From Sipunculus nudus (taxonomy: Eukaryota > Annelida > Sipuncula > Golfingiida > Sipunculidae), in NCBI GenBank assembly GCA_026874595.1, contig CM049307.1, positions 40,054,362-40,118,361 of the forward strand: a DNA stretch of 64,000 bases, given 5' to 3'. The position numbers and the translations under genes are program-made. A model generated the notes under the pieces. The model saw nothing but the letters and a program-made list of their open reading frames with translations, had not been told where the DNA came from and made no database searches. Each line of letters begins with the position of its first letter. The first letter of the stretch is position 1. Shown piece by piece: positions 1 through 14,325 of this stretch.

Positions 1-1
1 G

Positions 2-32
<31 letters not shown>

Positions 33-1698
33 CCAAAATTTGAAATCGATGGTTTTGCACTCGGAGGTACCTAAATAGGTCCAGCCACCAAAAATATTTA
101 CCCAAATATGAATATAAAAATAAACGCATCATCCACTATATGATCATCCCCTTTAATTTGGGCTGTCTCAATTATAGTTGACACAACCATATACACGCGG
201 GATAAAGGCAGACGAATATATGGTGCTCTATAAGTCTGTTGGGCTTTTATGCCCGAGCCTAATGGCTCATCAGGCCGGAGCTTATCCCGGTTTCTGTAGC
301 GTGAAGCGACTTAGGAGTTAAACTCCTGCTGAATGGGCCCCCAGTCCATCGCAGGTTACCTTCCAAGTATTTACTGGTACCCATTTCTACTGCTGGGTAG
401 ACAGAGGCACACTTGCGGTTGAGACCTTGCGTAAGGGTTTTGTTACGATAGGGGTCTGACCGGGATTCAAACTCACGTCTTTTCGATCATGAGCCCGGCA
501 CCTTAACCATTACACCACCGCACCACCGGTGCTCCATACAAATGGAATATTTCTTATGGAGACAAGATAAAGAATTGTCAAGTTCAGTGCGGAGGGACTT
601 CAGGGCTCCTTTTTTGTAATGGCTGAAGAATAACCTCCTTATGCGGACAAATGTAGGAAATGGATTTACTTTGGCGAAATAAAAATCTAGAAATATACGG
701 GTACGTATACATGAATAAAAGTTCCAAAAGAAAGACCTTCGGCAACACAAATATGTCACCAGAGACACGGCCGATGTCATCTTCTCCGTGGGAAAAAGCC
801 ATTTAGTGTCACTGTTTTACATATCGAGGGAGGTTGAATGATTTATTTGTTCCAGCTTTTGTTATTTATGGCCGGATTTTTTTCGACCAAAAATACATAT
901 TGATTATAGAAAAATAATCCCTTAATACTGAAAACTCGCATTGTGATGCTTTGATGCAGGAATTTAGGATAGAGGGGGCTCACATTGCGAGGCCCGCGAA
1001 GCGGGTGAACCGAGGCGCGACGGACCGGGGGAGGGATTGGAAGGGGAGTAGCCCCTCCCAGGTGTAGAATGTTTTTGAAAATTTAGGTATTAAAAGTGCA
1101 ATCTTTGGTAGCTTAAATGCATTATAAAGCAAGACATACTTTGTAACTGGAAGCGCTACGGTGTACTATAAGTTTTTTTCCGAGATTTTTTTGGAAAGGT
1201 CGAAAAAGGGAGGGGGGCTTTACAGCCAAAATTTCCATAAATTTGGGATTTGGATGCCCACTGCCAAAACCCTCATTCCCCTCTGCAACCCCTCCCCCCC
1301 CCCCGGGCCCCTTTCTTAAATCCTGTATCCGACCATGTTTTTGTCCGTACCATGGTATCACCAATCGCATCCAAAGTGCAACATAGAAGATTGTATCTTA
1401 TAGAAACATAATGTTTGAACCGTATTGCTATCATGCTTTCAGGAAAAATACTAAGATTATATATATATATTGAAATTTATTTATCAGTTAATCACTTGGA
1501 AAGTCCATCTTAGTAAGTTTGACCATATTACAGGCTGTTCTGACAAAGCTTTGGCGTCATACGTCATGTATCTCTTCATTTCAAAGAATGTTTAGCACGT
1601 CATTGACGCAAAAGGCCAAATAATCAACAAACATGGAGTCGATTCAAATAATCTAGAAAGGTTTTCGTGTGAATAATATGTGTCCCTTCTTTTTACAG
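1..1698. other. Intron or upstream region of the cyclase gene: simple repeat, SINE, low-complexity block
   Basis: Begins with a (GAAAA)n tract at 1-32. A SINE follows, then a purine-rich/CpG block at 965-1060 and a pyrimidine/poly-C block at 1200-1320. The minus-strand reading of the latter (RIQDLRKGPGGGGG) looks like repeat-derived translation. No exon was found here. Confidence 0.5.
238..526 (-). mobile_element. tRNA-derived SINE
   Basis: On the minus strand the head carries a Pol III A-box-like TGGTGTAATGG (517-507) and a B-box-like GTTTGAATCC (472-463) at tRNA spacing. A non-tRNA body with ACCCAGCAGTAGAAATGGGT follows, and the element ends in a small hairpin GGGCATAAAAGCCC (254-241). This is the layout of a tRNA-derived SINE. 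It sits upstream of the first visible cyclase exon. Confidence 0.75.
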
Positions 1699-1874
1699 CT
1701 TATACGTCTAAAATAGAAGACCCTAATACAGTGCAGGCGTTTCGGTCGTACATGGGGATCGCGCCTGCGCCTCCGTGTTCACCGTCGTACGTTAACTTCA
1801 CTCGCCTCGTCAACAAGTACTTGGAAGAACCACCATTCAACCTTGTTAACCACTATCCAGACCGTCCAAGGCGG
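1699..1874 (+). CDS. Guanylate cyclase exon: ectodomain (ANF receptor) segment
   Basis: Preceded by a pyrimidine tract and ACAG and followed by GTGAGT. It begins inside a codon (the last two bases of an Ala codon) and ends in phase 0. Encodes about 59 ectodomain residues, including [10 protein letters not shown]. It is the first exon of this gene that I can see; earlier ectodomain exons must lie left of the window. Confidence 0.8.
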
Positions 1875-4800
1875 GTGAGTACAGATGTATCCCATTCGGA
1901 TATCCGGATAGTAACTATAGTAAATAATTCGAATTCGGATAGTCCGGAATGTAGTCAAGGCAGTTACACCTTGATGGTTACATTAAATGCTTTTTAAAAC
2001 TGATCTAATTCCTAATCGCACTTTCTCCTAAAGATTGGCATAGGTCTATTCCGCACTAGCAGATAATCCGGATCGGGAATCGGTTCACTCTGTCCGCACC
2101 AGACCACTAATCCGCATCAGTTCGGTTTACTAAGGAGGTCTACACTCGACAATAATTCGATTCACTTCACTTGAAACAGGTTCCTATTGCGTACATGCAT
2201 ATCCGTTTCTATAATCTGCATGAGGCCAGCTTTACATTTGAGCTAATCCTTCCAGTGAAATTTCCCTTTTTGCAGCACAGTAAATCGGATGAACAATTAA
2301 GTGCGGTTTTAAACTCTTTTAAAGTTAAAAAGTAAGTCATGTTCCAACCGTCAGACTCCTTGAGGATGGCATTCCCTTTCGTCAGGCGGCATGTTACCCT
2401 GAAAGTTAGAAATGTGAGACTCTCTGATCTCTAGGTCCCGATATTCGAATGACAGATGAACCGAAGTTTTGCTCTCTATGCTGAAATTCGCGAGAGAAAT
2501 GTTGGAGAGACCTCAGACATTGGAACCCAGGCATCAGGTCATGCTCCACACGTAGGAATTTCAAGGATAAATTATTTTCCAAAACATATCCTGCCCCTGC
2601 TTGGAGGTTGACATCAAGATTCATCAGGTATCATCCTCACTACACAACTGGTCCTGGTTTGAAGGGGCAGTTCTCCCTTCTTTTGTAATAACTGGTCTCC
2701 CGTTTGAGGATCATTTATTTTAGGTTAATTTCGTTTGACAGGGGTAGTTATTGAGAATAATATATTAACAATGCCCATTTATTCCACGGTGAACAGTTGT
2801 TCACGTTAATTCACAGAGATGAGGATGCATTAATAATGCATTATAAAGAACATGTTAACCCCAACAGCTGGCTGTGCAGTAGAACTTTTTGGCGGATCCT
2901 TTGTCCAGCTAGAAAGGCTACAGTATCGAGCGTGTATAATGCTTGTTAAGATATTATGGATTTATATAAACGTTGCATTTTGTCCCGGTGGCAAGGACAA
3001 GGCAGCAACTTGTACATGTATACGTAATCGTTATAATACATACTCCTGGGCCTACGAAATCCGTAAATTTTTCAGTATTTGTATGCCGGGCTAGTATGCT
3101 TGTGAGCAGTGTTACCCACCAAGGGCATTTAGAGCACCAGCACAAACTGTAACACATGAAAAAGTGTGTGTCTGTGTGTGTTCAATTTTTCAATGAGATG
3201 TTTGAGGTGTGATTCCTTTGAACTCGTCCAAGTTTTCATATGTACCACAGCTGAACGGACAGATTGTTTCCAAGAGGTCTTGCATAAAAAATACACCTTT
3301 ATGCATCTATCCCGACACCTGCGCAATTGAAAATTATACTATAGTATCTTCCAGAACGTGCTTACCACCCCTAAGTAAAAGTAAATAAACCTGATGGTCG
3401 GGTTATTCATTCAGTTATTAATACGCAAAGGAGAGGCGCTGGTCAAATCTCACGTCTACAGACAATGGCGTCATTTTATCTTCCAGGGTGGGTGATGACT
3501 GGCAGACACACACACACATGTATATACACGCACACATACACATGAATATACCTTTCTGACGTCTGCATGACACATTTCAAATATATTACAAGGTATAAAA
3601 ATATAGTACAAGGTTTTTCAAAATAAGGTATTTTGTTTCCAGTACAAGTTAATTCAATACTAGGTTTACATGTAATATTTCATTGTAAAGTAAAAATCGA
3701 AGCAAAGTCTATAATTCTGTTTGTTAATATATTTCATTGCAATACATAATTATTATTCTCTGAATAGTAGGGATGATGATTGTCCATACCGCCTTACCAA
3801 ATTCATGGGGGGGGGGGGAATATATACCCCCACCGTTATATTGACGCCCCTGTCTACAGAAAATCTTAGCCTCAACGCTTGCTTGTCCATATATCCCAGA
3901 TGTAGGATTCGATAATTACAGGAGTTGCCCAGAGTGGTCGTAAATCATGTATGCGGAACTCAAGCGAAACGTTCAAGCAGGAACAAACCTCTTTCTAGTC
4001 CTTTTCTCCACTCAAGAACTCTCTTGCCTAATTTGACCCGTTATTGCCCTAAGGGCCACTGAAGAACACAAGAGTTTGGCACCTAGAACTCCCTTATTTA
4101 GATAAATACTCCAAGAGTTAATATATTACATATGTATTTTCAGCTCAAAGAATTTCCCATTGACCTAACGCAATCTTCCTATTTAAAATCATTGAAATAA
4201 TTGTAAAGATACACAGGAAACTAATAAGGATGCATGTATAAGCAGTAATTTTAATGTAAAAGAGAAACATTATTTGTCATAAATGTAAAAATAAATATAA
4301 TCAGTAGAGGATTAATTGCCTGCTCGTTTTAATTATAGAGCGTTACATCAACATTACCGGATTAACCAGACCAGAACTGAGCAAATGTTGAAAAATTAAG
4401 CCATAAAATACAATAAAGTTTTCTTAATTACGATTTAATAAAGTATAGAAATAATGAGTCCTTTGAAGTACTCCTCCCTTTTATGATATGCGGCCATTTG
4501 TCCTTGCTTTGTAGTATATTACATTAATTTAATTATTATAAAACTAACCAAACGAAACCTTTTAAGGATATGTTTGACGTAAGCACAGCTTTCTTAGGCA
4601 TTCAAAATGATGGCCTGTTGTCATTTATCAAAGTTACATTTACCAAACAGGGCTCACGTTCTACTTGACTTTTCCTGTCATTTGAGAATGTCTGCATGGA
4701 GGAACACAAAACGCATCTTTGGTGGATATCTGAGTCCATTTTGTCAGACACTGTTAGAGGAGAGGACAAACTTTAAGCCTTGCAAATCTTTGTAGAGTCG

Positions 4801-6569
4801 CCTAGTTTTGGTTCAGTCCAGTGGAAACGTTAAGTTCTAAATAATGCTGCTTAAACTTAAGGATAAGCCAGTCAGAGTTCACAGTCGCATTGCAGTTAAT
4901 GTCAATCATTTGCTCAGAATAGGGGAACTTCCAATTAATGAAAGTCATTTCTATTATTGAAAATGTTCAACTAAGATACGTTATATTTCGCCCGGGAAAA
5001 AACGGATGCGGGTGGTTCAGCAAGTACATTGCTTTCAGGAGTATTTGTAGTCTTTTAAATTATATCAACCCTTGTTGAGTGTTGAAGCAAGTAATAACTT
5101 TGGAGAGACGTTCTTTAATACGATTGTTTACCAGCCTCCTGAGGGAGAAAACACAATTTTTTATTCGCCGAAACGAAATTCCCTTCTTTTGCTAAAATAA
5201 ACTTTATTCAACAAACAGTCGGCCCGACTTTCCAAAACTGGTATATAGATTTACAGCCATGTTTTTTAAATCAACGGGAATAAGTTCTGAGTGTTGATAA
5301 AACACCGTGTATTACTCTCAGACTGGAACCACTTTCCGAGATCGAATCTTTTCCCTGAGTGCCAGAGGTAAAACACTTTTCCAAGCTTTACATATTTCTA
5401 TGACGTTGATCGATCAAACATCAACGGGAGGTAAGCTGGCCGCCCCCACACCAAATTAAGGCAAAATGAGGCAACGCTGAGAAAGTAGGTCTATCGTTCC
5501 CAGAAGCAACTAGTTTCCATCAAGAAAGCCCATTCCTGTCATTACTTATCGTTTTTCCGCGTGTCAGAGATTTTCATTTATTTACTAGAATACGGATTCC
5601 CAACGATTTTTTATGTGATGAAAAAGCCAATAAACGAATAGATTTGAAGAAAAAAAAATCGGTCCCTAGAGTCATTCCTGATTTTGTTTCCGCCCCGATG
5701 TCGATCTCCGCCATTTTTATTATTAGACTTTCTAACAGTGCCGAATTTAATAGTCTTTCCCCTGAAACATATCAGAGCATGTTTCCTATTTTATGAAATC
5801 GTCCGTGCATACACAGACATAACAAAGAGTATATTCACACACGTAACCGTGCGATTTAACACGTTTGTTTAACGATTTTTATTCAGAGTCAGCGAATATG
5901 TATTGAAGAGGCATCACCCGTTGAATCAGACTTTCCTTGAAATTTTAATTTAATGAAGGAATAATAATCTTATATTAATTCATTACCCCTCATCTGATAG
6001 TCTCAAATGCGAAAAGAAATGTACTCCCCCCCCCCCCCCCCCCATATTTCACCATAGATGACGGATATATTATTACAAAAGTCGATAGCAATTCTGTCAA
6101 CGTCCACACATCACGGCCTAATGTTCTTGTTTTGTACAATATTTTTTAAAGGGTTTCTATGTAATATTACATGAGTTCTTTCTCTTATCTTGCAGTTTCT
6201 AGTTAGTGGAGGTATATGCCACGTTCATTTACTTTCATGCTTTTCGTGTTAACACGTCCTTCTAACGAAATATGCCCAGATATTTAGAGAAACATTAAAC
6301 ATAAAATACAAAAAATTAAAGATACACTGCATATTTTTCTTTCTGGACTTTTCGCTTCGTTTTATACCAGTTTTATAGCAAAGACAAGATCCAAAATCAA
6401 ATGACAAACCCGACTTCTTTAATCTGTGGCCAAATTGAATTTTATATTTTTATATTGAGTAATCCGGCTTGTTTAATCCCCGGCAATATGGCTGTTAACA
6501 TGGATGTATGTTACGGAATAAAAAAGAAAAACTTTAAAGCGGAAATTTGTGAAAGCGTTGCACCACTTG

Positions 6570-6609
<40 letters not shown>

Positions 6610-9600
6610 CCATGGGTAATCTTCATGAAGCATATTATTTTCATATCATTAATTCTATAACCGTTACATATATAGAATATAAGTAAATATTGCAATAATG
6701 TGCATATACCTGAATATACTATAATATAGTTAATGTAGCGAAAATAATTATCGAACTTACTACAGAAGTCTAATTCCCAATGGTAACACTTCCATGTAAT
6801 ATGGAATTAATACAAATAAGACTTCTGTATTGTATTGAGCAAGTTACTTTATGTGGTTACTTTTTTACCTGAGGCACATTCAGTGTCTGAGGCCAATGTG
6901 TAACGTTCCAGATTTGAAATGTCACATCCATATTTTATATTGATACAAATTGTAACAGCATTGTAAAAGTTCGGCTAAATAAAACAGCTTTTAAAACGTT
7001 GGCCTGGTGAGCTTAAATTTTAAGCTTAACCATGTAACTTTACAACACACATTATTAAATTTCAAGGGCTAGAGAGTTGCTGATACTTTACAAGATGGGA
7101 GTTTGTTTTACATGTATCTGATTGTTTGATAGGGAGAGATTTTACAGGTAAAACAAAAGTTAAAAAAATATAATACAAAATCATTCAAATAAATCTCACT
7201 AACTGTCTCCATGTTATAAAATGGCTTTAAGTAAAGAAGCATCTAACTAATATCCGGTGTGACCTTTCAACAGGGAGAATTTTAATGAAATCAGGCATAA
7301 AACCCAACTTTAACGAAACTTCAACCGAATCAGGAACAGTAAACGTTCACGGAGGCAGTGGCGCAAGAATCCTTTATATAAACACAGGCCTGTATTACCA
7401 TACATGGATAAAACAGGGAGGGATTGGGGATTCTTATGAGTCTACAAACGTTTGTAATTACTGGGCTTTTTACACCAGTTTGCGTCGACAATAGGTTCCT
7501 GGGTTTCCCTATTGCATACACGGCCGGGAGCGACGTAGAGCGCCCTGGTCTGACTGGGGCAGACAAAAGGAAGACGGGGTTCTAATGACATTTTGTCACC
7601 CTGATGCTCCGGTGATTTGATGGTGGAGCTATTTTTCTGAAGCGGTTGTTCTCGCCGGACATAGTGAGGATGTAAGGCATCAGATTACGCCTATCATCCC
7701 AGCGAAGAAAAGAGATTAAAGCCTCGTGTCAATATGTCGGTATGTTGCCTGAAATCCTAATCTGTGGAATAAGAAATAAACGCAGTACCCCACCTATCAT
7801 GTTAACACGAAGACCTCACTATTCCAGCTCGATCAATAATATCAATAAACACAATATTTTCCAAGAACATATCAGGGGTTATTTTTGGACTGATTTCGCG
7901 TGAAGCTTAAATGGTCAATGTAATCTACTGCTTTCCTTCCAAACCAGAATTTTTTTTAGCCATTGGCGGAGGTATGTGTTCTATGAATACTCTCTGCTTA
8001 AATTCACTTTTCCAGAGCAATGATGTTATATTAGCCACCCTGTTGGTTCAGTAAGTTTCAATGTTTCCTTAAATTATGCAGCCTAGTGCAGTTCAGTCAA
8101 AGGCTGCTGAAACGGAACAAACAACCATTCATGCATGCAATTTTTGTGAACCCATAGCCCGCCTCATGTAAGTTGCACTATGTAGATGTGGGAATCATAA
8201 TACTTTTCACTTGCATTTTAACACGTGAATTCAGGTTCACATAGATTAAAGCCCCTTAAGCTTTCAGAACTACGGCTGTGTCTCTTTCGTGTGTGATCCT
8301 GAACCAATGGTTTTCTGTCCCTTGTCCCTGTGTCTTAAACATATCAATTAAAAAATAATTTTCTCCCTTACCTTCTGTGTTGAATGCTTGTTTTAATAAT
8401 GCAATGTTGTTACGAAGACAAATTGTTGAGGGGAAAAATCCTGGGCGGATCCAGGAGTCGAACCCAGGTCATTGGCGCACAAATCCGGCGTACCAACCGC
8501 TTCGCTAGAAAATGCAAGCTTCACTAGCGAGACAGTTCGGTCCGCTTTTATGTCACCCCGTAACACACCCCCTCTTAAGAGCGTTCTGCTATCGGAACAA
8601 GACTAATTATCCCAGGAGTCACACTTTGGTGAGCTTATTCCCTGGGCAACAACGTTAACCGTAACGTTAGACGAGCCCCCATTTTGTTACGAAGACAAAT
8701 TGTTGAGGGGGAAAATCCTGGGCCAATCCGGGAGTCGAACCAAGGTCGGTGGCGCACAAATCCGGCGTACCAACCGCTTCGCTAGAAAAGCAAGCTTCAC
8801 TAGCGAGACAGTTCAGTCCGCTTTTATGTCACCCCGTAACAATGTTTATAAAAGAAAATCAGTATACTCCTTTTCCTTATGTTCTCTTCACGTCATATAT
8901 AAACGCATTCTAACCTCAACCGCAGGGGGTTTGGGATATTTTTGAAAATAATTTTGCATTACTTTGCTTAATTTAATAAAATACAAGATACCTTATGAGC
9001 ATTAGATTGCAAAATAATTATCAGTGAAATATAAGCCTTCTTGGGTATTATACTGTGCATTTAGCACTAATGTGATTACAAATTATGATGATTGCATGTC
9101 TATCGATGAAATGCTGCTGTGTAATTATCATTGAGTTGTTTATTGATATGAACGTTCTGGCGTATTATATTGTGCATATAACAATAATGTGGTTACTAAT
9201 TATGATAATTTCATGTGTCTGGGTGAAACTGGATAGCACCTGATCTACACCTGATCACAGTTGTCTTTTCAGGCGCGCGCACACACACACACACACACAC
9301 ACATATATACATAGTATAATTTTTACCATACAGTTACGATTTGAGGTATATCATATCGAGTGTCCTTATAGATATTTAGAGCCATTTTATCTTACAGGTA
9401 CGGTGTGAGGTATATATCACACCAAATTACCTTATATCTATTTATATCCAATATCATTTTATCTTACAGTTGCGGTTTGAAGCCTCTTACCTATATGACG
9501 CCGTGTGGGTGTATGCTCGGGCAGCCCACAAGGCTCTTCTGGACGGAAAGAAACCAAACGACGGCAGAACCATCATAGAGTATATACTAGGAACAACATA

Positions 9601-12600
9601 CACTAGTAAGAGTGCAGGCTTGGCACAAATCCCAACTAAATGATCCAATGTCGATCTTCTTAATATATTTAACTATAATAACTGCAGTTACCGCTATATG
9701 AAATACAAAATCCGCCTATATCAGTTAAATACATCGCCTAGTTGATGTATCAAGATGCCTTTTATTGAATTTTCATAAGGAGTCATCAACATCCATGAGC
9801 CTTTTTTTCATCATAACAAATATACTTTTACCCCATAGATGATGCCCCTGTAAACCATCTGACAGCCAAAACAGCGATAGAGAATTATTTCTGTCAAATT
9901 TATATATTACAGATATACAATATGCATTGGTCTAAAGTGCAGTCCTCTGATAGGATAAATTATAGGAACCATCTGATCAGTCTAATACAGGTTTTGAGTT
10001 CCAGAAACAACTAGCTCCATTAATTCCAGGAACTGGTACCATCTGTGTAAATAATGCCGACCTGTACTTATAATACATTATGTCAGACAGAGACATTAGC
10101 ATCTGCGGAACCTTGTTAACGCCATAGATTACAATATTATAAACATTCTTAGAACCACTTACACCATTAAGAAACCGTTCTTTTATCAAATTAATCCTAG
10201 ATAGCATATATTAGAACCCCTGTTAGTGAATATATTCCAATAAATCATCTCTATCGATAAAACATCATTCAAATATATATAAATTAATTAGTAATTAATC
10301 ATTTAAAAGTAATTTTAATAAGTAATAATAAGTGTATAATAATAATTTACGTGAGAATACATGGTTTATATTATAAAAAAAACGCCTTTATCTATGGGTT
10401 ACCAGTTCTTATATCAACGGGAATGAATAAATAAATGTATAAAGTTCACGACTGCATCTAATCGAGATTCAAAGAAATTAGCAATATATGAGCCATCTCA
10501 TGGGATATATTGAAACCCCTTGCTATTTTAATTCACAATAAAACATACTATAATGGTTCAGGTGGGAAAATGGAAGGCTGCTGTTTTATTCCGGTCGGGG
10601 GAGCTGTAATCAGTCAAAACAACCCAAGCGAGCTGCTGGAAGTGACGGGTATCAGACCATACTGTAATATGAATATATAAATAAAAGAAGGAAAACATGC
10701 ACTGATCAATAAACAGGTGTCGTAGAAGATGTGAACTCTTTCTTGCATTAGTCTGATTAGGCCTCATATGAATGAGCATAAGAAAAGGTTTCTTGTGTAA
10801 AGGCAGATTGCTGTTCTTGTAATTGTGTTGCAAGTTGATTTGATGAGAAAGCGGTCTTGTACGAGGTTGTCTGTTCTTTGTTATGTTTTTCACTCAGGTG
10901 CGATGGGGTATATGACGAGGATTGACAGTAATGGTGACGCAGAGGGCAACTTTACCCTGATAGCTCGTAAAAGACATGTCAAAAGCAAGAAATGGGGGCT
11001 GTACCCCGTCGGCACGTTCTATCTCGACCAGGACAAGACACAGCTTCCGGCAAGTATATCAGTTATTTTCAAATGACGGATAATGAACACACGGCTATAC
11101 ATTAATCAGTCATTTTATGACTACACTAATATTAAAAAATATACCTATTTACTAATTTTTTTTTATTTTCATATTTACATGGCTTTTAACGGTTTCGTTA
11201 TAAGAGACGGACCACAGGAAAATGAGTAGCCATTATGAATAAACATTGTACCATCAGTCGGTGTCCAAAGCTACTTTTTCATGTACCCAAGACAACAAAA
11301 TGATAGGCGGATAGTTAATTATAGTTTCTGTGGTTATTGGAGAAACCGAGGCAAAAACCAGCCTTCTAGCCTGGAGGATGGAAGTCAGAAAAAGGACCCT
11401 TTTTCTCCGGTTGATGTACAGCCGCTGTTGCACCCAGCAAGAGGCCGTTAACCGCTATCAAGAGCTTTCAAGCTCACCAGTGAAACTGCTTGGCTTTTTG
11501 TGCGGCTCATGTGATCTGAGCCTATTCGTTAAGGATGTTTTTATGTTTTCCCTATTGCTCATTGCTGATCCTGCTTATTTGCCCTGTAACTGCGTGCACA
11601 TCATTACGGAGGAGGCTGGGTTTCCTACGAGCTCTGGTCATGCATTGATGAAGTGCGGCGGGGTTATGCGATCGTTTTTAACAACATAATCCCATAATTA
11701 TTGTCCCCGCACTGCGGTTTAATACGGAGCCCCTGAATAGCTCCAACAGGCATATATTACAACAAGAATGCAAATGAAGAGATAACTCGTGGGACCTGTT
11801 CATTGACAGTCACATTCACTGTAGTATTTCTGTCGCTCTTTTATCCTTTATTGGATGTATTGCAAAGCAGCTTTGCGTCCATTGGTGGATCCAGAGGGAG
11901 GAGTTCCGGGGAGACCTCCTTTTAGCCGCAAAACTTTTTTTAGAGTTTTAAACCAATTTTTCCGGCCTGGACCCCACCCTTTCTAAGTCCACTCCACTCT
12001 TTCCTGTTTTATGTTTTCTTAATAGTTTGCCTGTGTTGCACCTCCCCTTTCCAATAGCCTGGATCCGTCCCTGGTTTCAGTGCAAATCGGTTTCATTTCT
12101 AACAAACAACAGCAGAAGTATAATTATACTGCATTTTCATCACGTCACGGTAATTCAGGATATAATATAGATATCCACCCATGGCCCATTATGCTAAAAT
12201 AGTACCCCCCCCCCCCCCACCCCCAATCCCCCAGTAGATTTGTGGTTTAGCGTTGTTTATTTCTGATTTATTCCTCTGTATCTTTAGGTATTCAACTTAC
12301 ATGAAGGAGAGAAAATAGACTGGGTCCGCGGACAACCTCCAGTTGACGAGCCTGAGTGTGGCTTCCGAGGCGAGCGATGTGTCCCCAAACCATGTAGGTA
12401 TAATGCAGGCCAAATGCTCGTACGGACCTGTATTAAATCTGTCTCTCCAGGTGACTAACATGTAAATTCATTTCCAAAGGGGTGCTGTAACCGACAACCA
12501 AACTAGACAGAGCTGTAAAAAGAAGAACATTCAGTATTTTATTCGTTGATGAAATAAAGTGTCCATCGTAAGTGTCACATGACTATTTTGTACCAAAGAT

Positions 12601-14264
12601 ACACCGAGTATTAAACGAGTTTTTTTTTTGCGTCCTTGCTATCTATTATTAGACAAACGTAACATTCTCCATTTTAACTCATCTAGCCATATCTCGTATA
12701 AGCTTATGCCGTTGCAATGCCGCGTCTGTTGCTCATCCACAATTTTCATATTCTGCTTCTCCTGTATTCTTTTTTACCGATTTTGATTCTGTTTGGTCTA
12801 CACTGAAATAGATGTGGCCTGTGAAAACTCTGCGCAGAGTTTTGAAATTCTTTAATGGTGCAAATTTATGCAAACGTTTTCAAAATCACAAAAAAAAACT
12901 ATTTGTTAATCTCAAAAAAATGCTGCTTTTCTTTTATTTCAAGACTGATTTTGATTTCTGTTTGTTTTAACCGACTAGATGTGGACTAAATGTGGACTAA
13001 ATAATGTAAATGTGAAAAAAAACTCAGCCACAGGATTATGAAATTTGAGTTAGTTTTAAAGATGCGTTTCATAAAAAAACTTTTCTGAATATGTATGGTT
13101 AATAAACGGTTAACTTAGGCAAAAACATCTCTACATATAAAAACTTTCAATAAAAAAAAATTCTACGCACAATTTTGAAATTCGTTAATTATGAAAATTG
13201 ACACATATTTTTTTTAATCACAGAAATATGCTTCTACTCCTATATTTCATGAAAAATTTTGATTCTGCTTGTTTTATCAAACAGGGCAAGAAGCGCCCTT
13301 TTAAACTTAATTTCTGTATTCATCAATTGTGCAAATTTGTGTAAAATTTATATAAAATCCTTTAAAAAATGCTTCGTTGCCTTATTATGCAGACGTTTCA
13401 AAATCTTTCTCGTCTTCTTATTCTTAATAATAATAATGATAATAATAATAATAATTATAATTATTCATTATGTGTATAATAAATCTAATCATAGTCCGTC
13501 TTTCTTTGCATGAGTTTCACTATCACGAAACGTCCTAGTGCTGTTAATTCATTTTAAAACATTCTGCAGCTTAAGACCGTAGAAATGAACCACACTGTTT
13601 GTTAGACCTGTGCTAGATGTTAAGGCCGTAGAATGAAGTACACTTATTATCAGGTGTTTTATATTAACTATTTATTCAGTTTGCAACTTCTTCTACGGCA
13701 GACAAAATCATTTATATTTGTCCGTATTTAATTTATATACTGAACATCCATGTCACCTTATTTTTCGTTTCAGCATACACGGGAGAGATTGTCGGCGGGG
13801 TTCTAGGAGGCGTGATACTGGTTTTTGTCGTTGTTTGTGTTCTGTTTTACCGGTGGGTATACATTTTGTGTTCTGCTTAACCGATTGGTATACATTCTCG
13901 TGTATACATGTATGACTTCTATATCATCCCGAGCAACATTCACAGGGACATTAAATTCAGACGACATAGATGAAGTCTTACCCTCAATGCGGATCCAGTT
14001 TCAGATTCCGTGAATGTCAGTTTACATGATTTCGCATTGAATCTTGTCAGCATATTTATTATCAACGGTGGCAAGCGTTATTGTGGGGAACGATCGATGA
14101 CTTCTGGAATATCCATGATTCTAAACATAAAGTTAAAGGAAGCATCGTCCTTGGCCAGATTTATTTAGCGGATGCCATGGCGTACAAATTCAATTGTCTT
14201 TTTCATTACAGTTGAGTGTCCAACACCGTATATTACTAATTGTTATTTATAAATACTATAAATC

Positions 14265-14325
<61 letters not shown>

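Larger units (their letters stand above)
8408..8841 (-). mobile_element. Miniature LTR retrotransposon (TRIM-like), 434 bp, with tRNA-like boxes in the LTRs
   Basis: Two direct copies of 158 and 157 bp, differing by about nine changes, flank a 119-bp interior. Each copy runs TGTTACG...CGTAACA, so it starts TG and ends CA. The whole element is flanked by the direct repeat ATGT (8404-8407, 8842-8845). Read on the minus strand, TGGGGGCTCGTC (8681-8670), three bases after the first LTR, matches the first 12 bases of a tRNA-Pro primer-binding site. A purine run AAGAGGGGG lies just before the second LTR. There is no coding capacity, so it would depend on an autonomous partner. It lies inside the cyclase gene in antisense orientation. 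Confidence 0.8.

Noticed and set aside
1122-1370. Minus-strand frame with RIQDLRKGPGGGGG
   Set aside because: Reads through a poly-C/pyrimidine block; this kind of peptide is typical of translated repeats, with no splice context.
8454-8507. True tRNA genes in the LTR copies
   Set aside because: A and B boxes are present but no paired acceptor stem is seen and the T stem is weakened, so these are tRNA-like promoters, not tRNA genes.
11330-11689. 119-codon open frame inside the GC-AG intron
   Set aside because: No recognisable domain, and it does not fit the phases of the flanking cyclase exons, which already join in frame.
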